DNA of 64,000 nucleotides, from NCBI RefSeq assembly GCF_014204535.1, contig NZ_JACHLR010000006.1, positions 1-64,000 of the forward strand. Reading direction: 5' to 3'. The notes beneath the pieces are model-generated. The model searched no databases, was not told where the DNA came from, and was given only the letters and a program-made list of their open reading frames with translations. Positions 17,874 through 27,092 of the stretch are shown one piece after another. The stretch's first letter is position 1. Every line of letters starts with the position of its first letter. Source of the DNA: Novosphingobium chloroacetimidivorans. Lineage in GTDB: Bacteria; Pseudomonadota; Alphaproteobacteria; Sphingomonadales; Sphingomonadaceae. The position numbers were made by a program, and so were the translations under genes.

Positions 17874-18161
17874 TCTCGGCAGCTCCCCGTATGGTGCGAT
17901 TCGCGAAGGTTGGGCGTTTGGCTAGCGAGTGCCGGCGTCGCTGTCGAAACGACACGTGCTTTCACCCGCAAGTATCGCATGTGCGGGGACGTCTCGAGAG
18001 GGGGTATTTCAACGGCGCCAGGACACAGTCGCGCTGATCATCTCCAAGGACCGGCCAGCGATGCGCGCTGATCGGACGCGCGCGCACTCGACATCGCACC
18101 GCTCTTCACGGACAACGGGCCGGACGTCGTGCAATCGAAGCGGCGCAACGGGGGATGCGAT

Positions 18162-19403
18162 GTGAGCTACTGGGGTGAGATGCGCGGCAACTGGCGCGTG
18201 TTGCTGGCGGCGAGCCTCGGCTCGGGCACGAGCCTGCCGCTCTTTGCCTATACCAACTCCGCCTTCGCCCCGCACCTGATCCGCGAGTTCGGGTGGTCTC
18301 GCGCGCAGTTCGCCTTGATCGGAATAGCCACACTGTCCACCTTGCTGGTGCTGCCGGTGGTCGGGCGGCTGACCGATCGGATCGGGGTCAGGCGCGTCGC
18401 CCTGCTCGGGACCTTGCTGGTGCCGTTGTGCTTCGTCGCCTATGCCATGCAGAATGGCGACTTCGCCTGGTATGCGACCGTCTTCACGCTGGTCCTCGCG
18501 GTGGCGAGCCTCACCAGTCCATTGGTCTACACGCGCCTGGTCGCCGAACGCTTCGAGCGCGCGACCGGCCTTGCACTGACGGTGATCAACTGCTTTCCCG
18601 CCGCCTTGGCGATCGTGCTGGTGCCGCTGCTCAACGCGTGGATCGAGCGCTTCGGTTGGCGCAGTGCCTACCTTGCACTCGGCGTGCTGACGCTGGCGGG
18701 AGGGCTCAGCGCACTGGCGCTCATCCCGCGCGGGCAGGAGCGCCTGCGTCCAGGGGCGGCCGCGCCGATCGAAGAACCGGCGGTTGACAATCCCGCCACC
18801 GCGACGGCGCGCCAGGATTACCGCGCGATCCTGAGCAGCGGCGTGTTCTGGATCGTCGTGCTCGGCATGTTCCTGTGCCTGCTGCAGACTCCGCTGCATT
18901 CGAGCCAGATGAACCTCATGCTGGTCGACAACGGCATCTCGGCGCAGGCGGCTGCCAACATCGTCCCGCTATACGCCTTTGGCACCATCGTCGGGCGCAT
19001 CGCCTGCGGACTGGCGCTGGACCGCTACCCCACGCCGCCGGTGACCGCGCTGTCGATGATCCTGCCGGCGATCGGCTTCGCCTTGCTCGGCAGCACGCTC
19101 GACAGTCTGACGGTCATCGGCGCGGCGATGTTCCTGGTCGGGCTGTCGATCGGTGCGGAGAGCGACCTGATCTCGTTCCTGGTCGCCCGCTACTTCAAGG
19201 TGCGCATCTACGCGACGACGCTCAGCCTGCTTTATTGCACATCGTTCCTCGCCTCGGCGCTGGGCGCGATCGGGATCAGCTGGTCGCTGGCGAGGTCGGG
19301 CAGCTTCTCGCCATACCTGTTCTTCGTGGCGGGCGCGGTCGGGCTGGGCAGCCTGCTGTTCCTGCTCCTGCCCTGGCAACGCGATCGTCCGCGCATCGGC
19401 TGA
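18162..19403 (+). CDS. MFS transporter (first of three related carriers)
   Basis: 413 residues and twelve predicted helices. The MFS loop-2/3 motif is GRLTDRIGVRR. The start is GTG at 18162 (MSYWGEMRGNWRVLLAA), chosen because the second carrier at 30063 begins MSYFAELARNWRPLLAA. The central loop ATARQDY and the late GAESDLISFLVARYF motif are also shared with that carrier. The set resembles the monocarboxylate/oxalate-formate branch of MFS. It probably imports an organic acid; the substrate is not deducible. The 288-base upstream gap holds the divergent promoters. Confidence 0.88.
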   Translation: MSYWGEMRGNWRVLLAASLGSGTSLPLFAYTNSAFAPHLIREFGWSRAQFALIGIATLSTLLVLPVVGRLTDRIGVRRVALLGTLLVPLCFVAYAMQNGDFAWYATVFTLVLAVASLTSPLVYTRLVAERFERATGLALTVINCFPAALAIVLVPLLNAWIERFGWRSAYLALGVLTLAGGLSALALIPRGQERLRPGAAAPIEEPAVDNPATATARQDYRAILSSGVFWIVVLGMFLCLLQTPLHSSQMNLMLVDNGISAQAAANIVPLYAFGTIVGRIACGLALDRYPTPPVTALSMILPAIGFALLGSTLDSLTVIGAAMFLVGLSIGAESDLISFLVARYFKVRIYATTLSLLYCTSFLASALGAIGISWSLARSGSFSPYLFFVAGAVGLGSLLFLLLPWQRDRPRIG

Positions 19404-19557
19404 CGCTGTCCTCGGTGCCGGCCCGGTATCCTCCGCTGCCTGATTCGCGCTGAGAGTGCGTTCTCGAAAAGGCCGGTCGCGGAAGCCGGCCGAGCGCGTC
19501 TGGCTGAGCGCTAAACCGGCCTCTAAACTGGTGAGACCAGCGAGATTGCCTTGGCGA

Positions 19558-19632
19558 TGGCTGGGGCGGCAGGATTCGAACCTGCGAATGCCGGTACCAA
19601 AAACCGGTGCCTTACCACTTGGCGACGCCCCA
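19558..19632 (-). tRNA. tRNA-Gln (anticodon UUG)
   Basis: The minus strand folds into a standard cloverleaf of 75 bases including an encoded CCA. The acceptor stem is TGGGGCG/CGCCCCA, the anticodon arm is CCGGT-TTTTGGT-ACCGG giving anticodon TTG, and the T arm is GCAGG-TTCGAAT-CCTGC. It is flanked by short non-coding stretches. Confidence 0.96.
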
Positions 19633-19804
19633 TCGCGCGGTGCGTGGCGCTTAGCTGCTAACCTCCTCCATGAAAAGGCCCATCGCCGCTTCGAGGGGCT
19701 TTTGCGAACGCCAGAGAAATGGCGGCATCGAACGTTCGGCCGCCGGTGAGTACCAGGGAGAAGACGGTGATGAGGCGTGCAGCAACGAAGCCGTTCCTTC
19801 GCCT

Positions 19805-20641
19805 TCACATCACCGAGTCGATGTCCGCCGCCGAGTGCCGCTCGCGCACCAGTCCCTCGCCGTTGCGGTTGACCTTGATTCCGCGTTTGACCGGGGTGCG
19901 GGCGAACAGTTCGTCGGCCCAGCGAACGACGTTCTTGTAGCTGCCGAAGTCCAGGAACTTGTGAGCCGTGCCGTAGGCCTCGCCGCGCGCGATATTGCCC
20001 AGCCAGCCATAGGCGGCGATGTCGGCGATCGTGTATGCCTCACCGGCCAGATACGGCACTTGTGCAAGCCGCTTGTCGGCGACGTCGATGATCCGCTTGG
20101 TTTCCATGGTGTAGCGATTGATCGCGTACTCGAATTTCTCGGGCGCATAGGCGTAGAAATGCCCGAACCCGCCGCCGATCATCGGTCCGGTCGACATCTG
20201 CCACATCAGCCAGGACAGGCACTCGGCCCGGCCTTCGGGATCGGTGGGAATGAAAGCGCCGAACTTCTCGGCAAGGTGCAGCAGGATGGCGCCGGATTCA
20301 AACACGCGGATCGGCTTGTCGCCACTCAGGTCAAGCAGGGCCGGGATCTTCGAGTTCGGGTTGATGCCCACGAATCCCGAGCCGAACTGGTCGCCCTTGC
20401 CGATCTCGATCATCCAGGCATCGTACTCGGCCGGGTGTCCGGCGGCGAGCAGCTCCTCGAACATGATGGTGACCTTCTGGCCGTTGGGCGTGCCCAGGGA
20501 GTGCAGCTGGAAGGGATGAGAGCCACGCGGCAGCTCGCTCTCGTGCGTCGCGCCCGAGATCGGGCGATTGATGTTGGCGAACTGTCCGCCGTTCGCCTTG
20601 TCCCAGGTCCAGACTTCGGGTGGCGTGTAGGTCTCTGCCAT
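19805..20641 (-). CDS. yghU: Glutathione S-transferase-like disulfide-bond oxidoreductase YghU
   Basis: 278 residues. It follows E. coli YghU closely: VWTWDKANGGQFANINRPISG at the N-terminus, LGTPNGQKVTIMFEELLA in the thioredoxin-fold domain, NPNSKIPALLD with the cis-Pro, and GGGFGHFYAYAPEKFEYAINRYTME in the helical domain. The enzyme binds two glutathiones and reduces disulfides such as 2-hydroxyethyl disulfide; the physiological role is uncertain. It is cytoplasmic and appears monocistronic. Confidence 0.92.
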   Translation of the reverse strand: MAETYTPPEVWTWDKANGGQFANINRPISGATHESELPRGSHPFQLHSLGTPNGQKVTIMFEELLAAGHPAEYDAWMIEIGKGDQFGSGFVGINPNSKIPALLDLSGDKPIRVFESGAILLHLAEKFGAFIPTDPEGRAECLSWLMWQMSTGPMIGGGFGHFYAYAPEKFEYAINRYTMETKRIIDVADKRLAQVPYLAGEAYTIADIAAYGWLGNIARGEAYGTAHKFLDFGSYKNVVRWADELFARTPVKRGIKVNRNGEGLVRERHSAADIDSVM

Positions 20642-20778
20642 GTGCTTGCGGTCCTCGGCTTGTTGCGCCGCTTAGGTAGGAGCGGGCGCGGCAGCGACAA
20701 GGCGGCCTCGTGCAAGACGATCGGGGCGAGGGCGGCAAACCCGCCTCCGGACGTTCGATCAAGTTAGCGTCGCAAGAC

Positions 20779-20815
20779 GAAAGGGCCCGGACACCTGAGG
20801 TGCCCGGGCCCTTTC
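20779..20815 (-). terminator. Hairpin terminator of the ALDH gene
   Basis: The arms at 20779-20795 and 20799-20815 pair over 17 positions with a single non-canonical pair and a three-base loop; the core is GGGCCCGG. It lies 25 bases beyond the ALDH stop on the minus strand and is followed by TTTCGTC, a weak T-tract. It could also stop plus-strand transcripts. Confidence 0.75.
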
Positions 20816-20839
20816 ATTTCCTGTTCGGGTCTGGTCGGG

Positions 20840-22249
20840 TCAGCCGATGATCGACTTGACCTCCAGATACTCGTGGAAGCCGTACTCGCCCCACTCGCGG
20901 CCATTGCCCGAGCGCTTGTAGCCGCCGAACGGCGCGTGGAAGTCGAAGCCGCCGTTGACCCAGATCGCGCCGGTGCGCAGCTTGCGCGCAACGTTGCGGG
21001 CGAGTTCCGCATCCTCACCGCTGACGTAGCCGCCGAGGCCGAAGTTGCTATCGTTGGCGATGGCGATCGCATCTTCGACATCGTCGTAGCCGATGATCAC
21101 CAGCACCGGGCCGAAGATCTCCTCGCGCGCGATCACCTTGTCGTTGGTGGTCACGAACACGGTCGGCTTGACGTACCAGCCCTTGTCCAGGCCCTCGGGA
21201 CGGCCGAGGCCACCGGCGATCAGTTCGGCGCCCTCGTCGAGGCCGATCTGGATGTAGCGCTGGATGTCGTTGTACTGGCTCTTGGAGACGACCGGGCCCA
21301 TCGCGAAGTTGCCGTTGGGGTCGCCCACCGTCACGCCGTCCGCCGCCTCGGCAGCGATCTTTTTCACCTCGTCGAGGCGCGAGGAGGGCACCAGCAGCCG
21401 CGAACCGGCCGAGCAGGTCTGGCCCGAGTTGCCCATCATGCCCGCCGTCGCACCGGCGACGTTGGCCGGTAGCGAGGCGTCGTCGAGCACGATCCAGGCG
21501 CTCTTGCCGCCCAGCTCCAGGCCGACGCGCTTGACGGTGTCGGCCGCATCCTTCTGGATCTGCACGCCCACGGCTTCCGAGCCGGTGAACGAGATCATGT
21601 CGACGTCTTCGTGCTTGGACAAGGCGGCGCCGATCTCGCTGCCCTTGCCCTGGATCATGTTGAACACGCCCGCAGGGGTGCCGGCATCATGGATGATCTC
21701 GGCCAGGATCTGCGCGGAGTAGGGCGCGAGTTGTGGGGGCTTGAGGATCATCGTGCAGCCCGCGGCTAGGGCCGGGAAGATCTTCACGCAGGTCTGGTTC
21801 ATCGGCCAGTTCCACGGCGTGATCAGGCCGCAGACGCCGATCGGCTCCTTGCGGATCAGCGTGGGGCCGCGCTGTTCCTCGAACTTGAACTCGCGCAGGA
21901 CCTCGATGGCGGTACCCAGGTGCCCCTTGCCGAGCAGGGTGTGGAAGCCGGTCGCCAGTGCCCGCGGCGCACCCATTTCCTCGAGGATCGCCATGCCGAG
22001 CTCTTCCTCGCGCTTGAGGTACTCGGCCTGGATCGCCTCGAGCAGCTCGAGACGTTCGGCAACAGTGCTCTCGCCATAACTGGCAAAGGCGCGACGAGCG
22101 GCGGCGACCGCCTTGTCGACGTCGGCCAGGCTGCCGAGCGAGATGGTGCCCGAGACTTCCTCGGTCGCCGGGTTGATGACCTCGGCGGTGTTGGGCGAAG
22201 TCGGCTCGACCCAGGCGCCGTCAATGTAGAACTGGGTGTAGTTGCGCAT
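20840..22249 (-). CDS. NAD(P)-dependent aldehyde dehydrogenase family protein
   Basis: 469 residues. The oxyanion Asn is in ITPWNWPMNQ, the catalytic Glu in LELGGKSAWIV and the nucleophile Cys in GNSGQTCSAGSRL, with EEIFGPVL further on, so all key ALDH residues are present. The C-terminal APFGGYKRSGNGREWGEYGFHEYLEVKSI is typical of broad-range betaine-aldehyde-type enzymes. The ATG at 22249 has AGGAGAG close upstream; the longer frame is spurious. It is the last gene of a leftward group with the TPP enzyme and CaiB CoA-transferase, where it could oxidise the aldehyde released by the lyase. Confidence 0.93.
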   Translation of the reverse strand: MRNYTQFYIDGAWVEPTSPNTAEVINPATEEVSGTISLGSLADVDKAVAAARRAFASYGESTVAERLELLEAIQAEYLKREEELGMAILEEMGAPRALATGFHTLLGKGHLGTAIEVLREFKFEEQRGPTLIRKEPIGVCGLITPWNWPMNQTCVKIFPALAAGCTMILKPPQLAPYSAQILAEIIHDAGTPAGVFNMIQGKGSEIGAALSKHEDVDMISFTGSEAVGVQIQKDAADTVKRVGLELGGKSAWIVLDDASLPANVAGATAGMMGNSGQTCSAGSRLLVPSSRLDEVKKIAAEAADGVTVGDPNGNFAMGPVVSKSQYNDIQRYIQIGLDEGAELIAGGLGRPEGLDKGWYVKPTVFVTTNDKVIAREEIFGPVLVIIGYDDVEDAIAIANDSNFGLGGYVSGEDAELARNVARKLRTGAIWVNGGFDFHAPFGGYKRSGNGREWGEYGFHEYLEVKSIIG

Positions 22250-22350
22250 TGCTCTCTCCTCGGCGCATGTCCTGCCACGGCAAGGAGCTAGGCGCCTCTT
22301 CAATCCACGCTCACTTCGCGAAGGCTCAGGCTTGTTTACCCGAAGCTTTT

Positions 22351-22440
22351 GCCGTCATCCCGGGCTAGACCCGGGATCCCGCTTCTTCTTGCAAGGGTGC
22401 CGAAGAAAGCGGGGCCCCGGGTCAAGCCCGGGGCGACGGT
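22351..22440. repeat. Imperfect inverted repeat between the TPP enzyme and ALDH genes
   Basis: The arms 22352-22387 and 22403-22439 are near reverse complements with cores CCCGGGCTAGACCCGGGAT and CCCCGGGTCAAGCCCGGGG. It belongs to the same family as the elements at 40007-40119 and 47791-47921. It lies in the 216-base gap between two leftward genes and could attenuate read-through into ALDH. Confidence 0.75.
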
Positions 22441-22465
22441 AAATGCTAAGACTGCCCTTCCCGCC

Positions 22466-24244
22466 TTACTGCGTGCCTTCGGCGTACCAGGTGCGGAATT
22501 CGGAGTAGTTGGGCATTTCCTCCGAGTTCGCCTTGGGGTCGATCGGCACGTGGATCACGGTCACACCGCCGCGGGCGTAGGCGCGGTCGATGGCCGGGCC
22601 CAGGTCTGCCGCCTTGGTCACGAACTCGCCGGCGGCGCCGAAGCCTTCGCCGATCTTGTCGAAGCGGACCTTGTCCGACCAGTGGGTGCCGGTTTCCTTG
22701 GTGCCGTGGCCGAAGGTGCGCTTGTAGACGCCCACTTCGAGGCCCCACTGGAAGTCGACGCCGACAACGCAGACGAGGTTCAGGTTCTCACGCACGGCGA
22801 CTTCGAGCTCGCCGATGTGGAACAGGAACGAGCTGTCCGAGGTCAGCAGCATGCCGGGGCGCGACACGCCGGTGGCTGCACGGTCGGCCAACATGGCACC
22901 GGTGGCGTAGGGCAGGCCGGTGCCGATATGGCCGTAGTTCTGGTTCCAGATCACGTCGTGTGGCTTGCACTGCGAATAGGTCCACTGGAACACCACCGTT
23001 GCGCCGCCGTCGCGGATCATGATGCCGTCGGCGGGGAACGCCTTGGTCGCCTCGGTGACGAACTGGCTGGTGTGCATCAGGCTTTCGCTGCCGTCCGGCT
23101 TGCCGGCGGCCTCTTCTGCCAGTTCGGCCAGCTGCTGCGCGTCCTGCTGGATATAGGCGGAGAGCTTCTCGGTCGCCTGGCGGCTGCCGAGTTCCTTCAG
23201 CGCACGGCTGAGTTGTGGGACGACGCCGCGAACGTCGCCGACCAGCGGCACGTCGATCGGGCGGTTCACGCCGATCGCGGTGGCATCCTGCTGGACGTAG
23301 ATCCACTTGCGGTTCGCCTCGTTGTCGACCCAGTGGCGCCAGCGGCCATAGTGCGACGGCTCGCCGAGTTCGGTGGCGAGCGCGACACAGCAGTCGCTCT
23401 CGACAACCGCGTCGATCGACGCTTCCGAGAAGCCGTAAGGGAAGGTGCGGTCTTCCAGGCCCTCGATAAAGCTGGTGCCGCCCGAGGTCTGGATTACCGG
23501 GCACTGCATCAGGTCGGCGAGTTCCTTGACCGCCGCGCCCGACTTCGACGTGTGGACGCCGTGGCCGACCAGCAGGATGGGGTTCTTGGCTGCCATGATG
23601 ATCTTGGCGGCCTCCGCAATGCGATCGCCATCGGCGCCCGCGTTCACCAGGCGGTAGCGGCTGGGCGGCAGGATCGGCGTGTTCGGAACGTCCTCCAGGA
23701 TCACGTGCTGCGGCAGCTCGATATAGGCCGGACCGGGAGTGCCGGACATCGTGACGCGCATCGCCTCGCGGATGATCTCGTCCACCTGGTCGCCATACTC
23801 GATCGAGCTGGAGAACTTGACCGAGTCCTCGATCAGCGGCTCCTGGCGCACGAACTGGATGCGGCCGCGGCGCACGCGGCGCTCGGTCACGCGGGCGCGC
23901 TGGCCGGCGATGATGATGATCGGATCGTTCTCGACCTTGGCGCACTGCACGCCGGGCATGGCATTGGCGAGGCCGGGCCCGAGCGTCGCGATACACACGG
24001 CCGGCTTGCCGGTGATGCGCGCGGCGGCGGCGGCCATGTGGGCGGACGAGGCTTCGTGGTGCGAGGAAACCACGGTCCAGCCGCGGGTCTCTGCTTCGAG
24101 GAACAAGTGGACGAAGTTGGGATCGGGAATGCCGAACAGCGTGTTGATGCCCTCGGCCTCGAACAAGTCGAGCATCCGCTTGTACACAGGGATCATCCCG
24201 GTGTTCGTGGTCGGGCTCTGCGCCTGAGGCTCATTGTCGTACAT
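22466..24244 (-). CDS. Thiamine-pyrophosphate-dependent enzyme (acetolactate synthase/2-hydroxyacyl-CoA lyase superfamily)
   Basis: 592 residues with the three TPP-enzyme domains. The catalytic Glu that activates the cofactor is in SSHHEASSAHMA near residue 60, followed by TGKPAVCIATLGPGLANAM. The metal loop, usually GDG or GDS, reads LLTSDSSFLFHIGELEV, and the usual NN about 26 residues later reads VD. The D-S-x-F-x-F spacing is nearer the oxalyl-CoA decarboxylase/2-hydroxyacyl-CoA lyase type than acetolactate synthase. The ATG at 24244 has GAAGG upstream. Between CaiB and ALDH genes, an acyloin- or hydroxyacyl-CoA-cleaving role is inferred; the reaction is not proven. Confidence 0.85.
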   Translation of the reverse strand: MYDNEPQAQSPTTNTGMIPVYKRMLDLFEAEGINTLFGIPDPNFVHLFLEAETRGWTVVSSHHEASSAHMAAAAARITGKPAVCIATLGPGLANAMPGVQCAKVENDPIIIIAGQRARVTERRVRRGRIQFVRQEPLIEDSVKFSSSIEYGDQVDEIIREAMRVTMSGTPGPAYIELPQHVILEDVPNTPILPPSRYRLVNAGADGDRIAEAAKIIMAAKNPILLVGHGVHTSKSGAAVKELADLMQCPVIQTSGGTSFIEGLEDRTFPYGFSEASIDAVVESDCCVALATELGEPSHYGRWRHWVDNEANRKWIYVQQDATAIGVNRPIDVPLVGDVRGVVPQLSRALKELGSRQATEKLSAYIQQDAQQLAELAEEAAGKPDGSESLMHTSQFVTEATKAFPADGIMIRDGGATVVFQWTYSQCKPHDVIWNQNYGHIGTGLPYATGAMLADRAATGVSRPGMLLTSDSSFLFHIGELEVAVRENLNLVCVVGVDFQWGLEVGVYKRTFGHGTKETGTHWSDKVRFDKIGEGFGAAGEFVTKAADLGPAIDRAYARGGVTVIHVPIDPKANSEEMPNYSEFRTWYAEGTQ

Positions 24245-24448
24245 GGTGATGCCTTCCTTCCGATCTCGATCCGGTCTCTTGCCAAACTGCGCCGAAGGTC
24301 CGCTGCCGGGCCCTCGCGAAAACACACGCGGGACGGATTACCCTCCCGAGGCTTGCCGTGGACTCGCTGTTAGCCAGTTGCGCACCGGCTGCCAAATGCA
24401 AATCAACAGCACTGTTCATTCCAGAGGACGCTTCGCACGCTCTGCCGC

Positions 24449-25636
24449 TCAGGCATCGCCGAGGCGGTCCGTGGCGGGGCTGCCGAGCACCGCGTCGTTG
24501 TCGGCACCAAGGCGCGGTGCCGGCCCCTGGACGCGGCCGGGCGTGCGCGAGAACCATGTCGGCACGCCGGGGAGGCGGGTCGGCCCTTGCTGGGTTTCGA
24601 TCACCTCGAAGAAGCCGATCGCGTTCAGTTGCGCGTTGTCGAACAGCTCGTCGGTGGTCCGCAGCGGCGAGCAGGGAATGTGCAGCGCGGTCAGCGTGTC
24701 CATCCACTCCTGCGTGGTGCGGGTGAGGAACGTCTCGCCGAGCAGGCCGTAGACCCGCCCGATCTGCGTGGCGCGCTGGGCAAGGGTGGCGAACTCGTCG
24801 CTCGCCCAGTCGGGCCGGACCGCCTGGACGAAGGCGTTCCAGTGCTTGTCGTTGTAGACGAGCGCGGCGACGTAGCCGTCCTTGGTCCTGTAGGGTCGCC
24901 GGTTCTTCTCGACGGCGCGGTGATAGTGCGCCGGTGTGGTCGGCGGCGAGAACATCGCGCCATTGGCGTGCTCGACCAGCATGAAAGAGGCCATCGCCTC
25001 GAACATGGTGACCTCGACCTCCTGGCCTTCCCCTTTCCCGCGGCCACCGGTGCGCTCGCGATGGAACAGCGCCATCATCGTCGCATAGAGCGCGTGGAGG
25101 CCCGCGACCTTGTCCGCCATGATCGTGGCCACGTAGCCCGGCTCGCCGTTCATCAGGCCCTGAACGTAGGGGATGCCGCATTCGGCCTGGATGGTATCGT
25201 CGTAAGCGGGCTTGTCGGCCTCGGGGCCGCGCCGGGAGTAGCCGTAGCAATTGGTATAGACGATGTCGGGCCTGATCGCGCGCACCGCCTCGTAGTCGAA
25301 GCCGAGCCGGGCGATCGCCTTGCCGCGCATCGAGTGGATGAAGACGTCCGCCGTGGCGATCAGCACCCGCAACGCCGCCTTGTCTTCCTCCCGGCGCAGA
25401 TCGAGCATGACGCTCTTCTTGCCGCGGTTCACGTTGACGTAGATGCCGCCCATGCCGGCTTCGGGGCCGGTCGTGATCCAGCGGGTATTGTCGCCATCCG
25501 GCGGTTCGACCTTGATCACGTCGGCGCCCATGTCCGCCATGATCTGCGTCGCGTAAGGTCCGAACACGACGCTGGTCAGATCGATCACGCGAACGCCTGC
25601 AAGCGGTCCGCCTGCACTCGGTGCCGCTGCGTCCAT
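24449..25636 (-). CDS. CaiB/BaiF family (class III) CoA-transferase
   Basis: 395 residues. The N-terminal VRVIDLTSVVFGPYATQIMADMGADVIKVEPPDGDNTR is the family signature. The catalytic Asp is in DKPAYDDTIQAECG, and NRGKKSVMLDLR and YGYSRRGPEADKP are conserved. Class III transferases exchange CoA between an acyl-CoA and a free acid through an aspartyl-CoA anhydride. The ATG at 25636 has GGGAG at good spacing. It is probably the first gene of the leftward group and is divergent from the acyl-CoA dehydrogenase. A formyl-CoA or 2-hydroxyacyl-CoA exchange would suit the neighbouring TPP enzyme (inference). Confidence 0.92.
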   Translation of the reverse strand: MDAAAPSAGGPLAGVRVIDLTSVVFGPYATQIMADMGADVIKVEPPDGDNTRWITTGPEAGMGGIYVNVNRGKKSVMLDLRREEDKAALRVLIATADVFIHSMRGKAIARLGFDYEAVRAIRPDIVYTNCYGYSRRGPEADKPAYDDTIQAECGIPYVQGLMNGEPGYVATIMADKVAGLHALYATMMALFHRERTGGRGKGEGQEVEVTMFEAMASFMLVEHANGAMFSPPTTPAHYHRAVEKNRRPYRTKDGYVAALVYNDKHWNAFVQAVRPDWASDEFATLAQRATQIGRVYGLLGETFLTRTTQEWMDTLTALHIPCSPLRTTDELFDNAQLNAIGFFEVIETQQGPTRLPGVPTWFSRTPGRVQGPAPRLGADNDAVLGSPATDRLGDA

Positions 25637-25800
25637 CCTCAACTCCCGCCTTGTCCTGCTCTGGCGGTAGCGGTGCATCGTCGCATCGTCCATGCGTATT
25701 TCAGAACTGCAGACCGATATGTGCACGATCATGAGTTGTACGCGCGAACGGCGGTTGCTAGGCGGACGGCCATAATCCCGCCTTTCGGAGAGGAACCGCC

Positions 25801-26967
25801 GTGGATTTCGCCCTGACCGAGGACCAGCAGAACATCCGTGAAGCGGTGCTCAGGCACTGCTCGCAGTTCGACGACGACTATTGGCTGGAAAAGGACCGTT
25901 CGGGCGAGTTCCCGACCGAATTCCACATGTCCATGGCACAAGCGGGCTGGCTCGGCATCGCCATGCCGGAGGCCGTGGGCGGCGCAGGACTGGGGATCAC
26001 GGAAGCCGCGGTGATGATGCAGGCCGTGGCCGAGAGCGGCGGCGGCATGACGGCGGCCTCCGCGATCCACGGACCGGTCTTCGGCCTGGAGCCGGTGCAC
26101 CTGTTCGGCACGGAGGCGCAGCAGCGGCGGATGATCCCGCCCATCCTTTCGGGCGAGGAAAAGATGTGCTTTGCGGTGACCGAGCCGAACACCGGCCTCG
26201 ATACCACCAGCCTCAAGACTCGGGCGCAGAAGGTGGACGGCGGCTACAAGGTCAACGGCGAGAAGATCTGGATCACCAATGCGCACGTCGCCGATCGCAT
26301 GCTGCTGATCGCGCGCACCACCCCGCTGGAAGGGGTGAAGCGCAAGACCGAAGGGCTGACGCTGTTCTACTGCAAGCTTGACCGGGACGCGATCGAGCAT
26401 CGCCTGATCCCGAAGATGGGCCGGCATGCGGTGGGATCGAACATGCTGTTCATCTCCGACTTGTTCATCCCCGAGGAGGACCGCATCGGCGAGGAGGGGC
26501 AGGGCTTCAAGATCCTGCTCCAGGGCCTCAATCCCGAGCGCGTGCTGCTGGGCGCCGAAGCGACGGGGCTGGGCCGCGTGGCGATCCAGAAGGCGAGCCG
26601 CTATGCGCGCGAGCGGATCGTGTTCGGCCGTCCAATCGGGCAGAACCAGGGCATCCAGCATCCGCTCGCCAGGGCCTGGATGCAGCTGGAGGCGGCAAGC
26701 CTGATGGTGTTCAAGGCGGCGACCCTGTTCGATCAGGGCAAGGACTGCGCGGTCGAGGCGAACACCGCCAAGTACCTTGCGGCAGAGGCCGGTTACGAGG
26801 CCTGCCAGACCGCGGTCATGTCGATGGGCGGCATGGGCTATGCGCAGGAGTACCACGTAGAGCGCTACTTGCGCGAAGTGCTGATCCCGCGGATCGCCCC
26901 CGTCAGCCCGCACCAGATCATGAACTACATCGCCGAACGCGTGCTCGAACTGCCCAAGAGTTATTGA
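25801..26967 (+). CDS. Acyl-CoA dehydrogenase family protein
   Basis: 388 residues, full-length ACAD. The N-terminal helical domain, the FAD-binding CFAVTEPNTGLDTTSLKTRA strand region and the EKIWITNA motif are clear. The C-terminal domain has RERIVFGRPIGQNQGIQH and GGMGYAQEYHVERYLREV, with the catalytic Glu at the QE position. It introduces an alpha,beta double bond in an acyl-CoA, passing electrons to ETF. The start is GTG with AGGAA upstream. It opens the rightward CoA group (lyase, transferase, crotonase), and the 164-base divergent gap to the CaiB gene is the likely control region. Chain specificity is unknown. Confidence 0.92.
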   Translation: MDFALTEDQQNIREAVLRHCSQFDDDYWLEKDRSGEFPTEFHMSMAQAGWLGIAMPEAVGGAGLGITEAAVMMQAVAESGGGMTAASAIHGPVFGLEPVHLFGTEAQQRRMIPPILSGEEKMCFAVTEPNTGLDTTSLKTRAQKVDGGYKVNGEKIWITNAHVADRMLLIARTTPLEGVKRKTEGLTLFYCKLDRDAIEHRLIPKMGRHAVGSNMLFISDLFIPEEDRIGEEGQGFKILLQGLNPERVLLGAEATGLGRVAIQKASRYARERIVFGRPIGQNQGIQHPLARAWMQLEAASLMVFKAATLFDQGKDCAVEANTAKYLAAEAGYEACQTAVMSMGGMGYAQEYHVERYLREVLIPRIAPVSPHQIMNYIAERVLELPKSY

Positions 26968-27000
26968 CCGCAACCCCGTTAAGCGCTGCTGGCCGTTCCC

Positions 27001-27028
27001 CGTCATTCCCGCGAACGCGGGGATGACG
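27001..27028. repeat. Short palindrome between ACAD and CitE-like genes
   Basis: CGTCATTCCCGCG and CGCGGGGATGACG pair over 13 positions with one mismatch and a two-base loop. It is a short member of the GTC/GAC-ended palindromes also seen at 38189-38216 and 42208-42235. Confidence 0.75.
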
Positions 27029-27092
27029 AAGGGTAGGATGAGATTGTAAGTCGGCTGCGGTTACTCGACCAGACAGCCGCAAGGGAGATACG

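Noticed and set aside
24449..25636. Naming the CaiB gene and the TPP enzyme as oxalate-degrading frc/oxc
   Set aside because: The pairing is suggestive, but the TPP enzyme lacks the canonical oxalyl-CoA decarboxylase metal motif and the extra ALDH would be unexplained, so no specific names are given.
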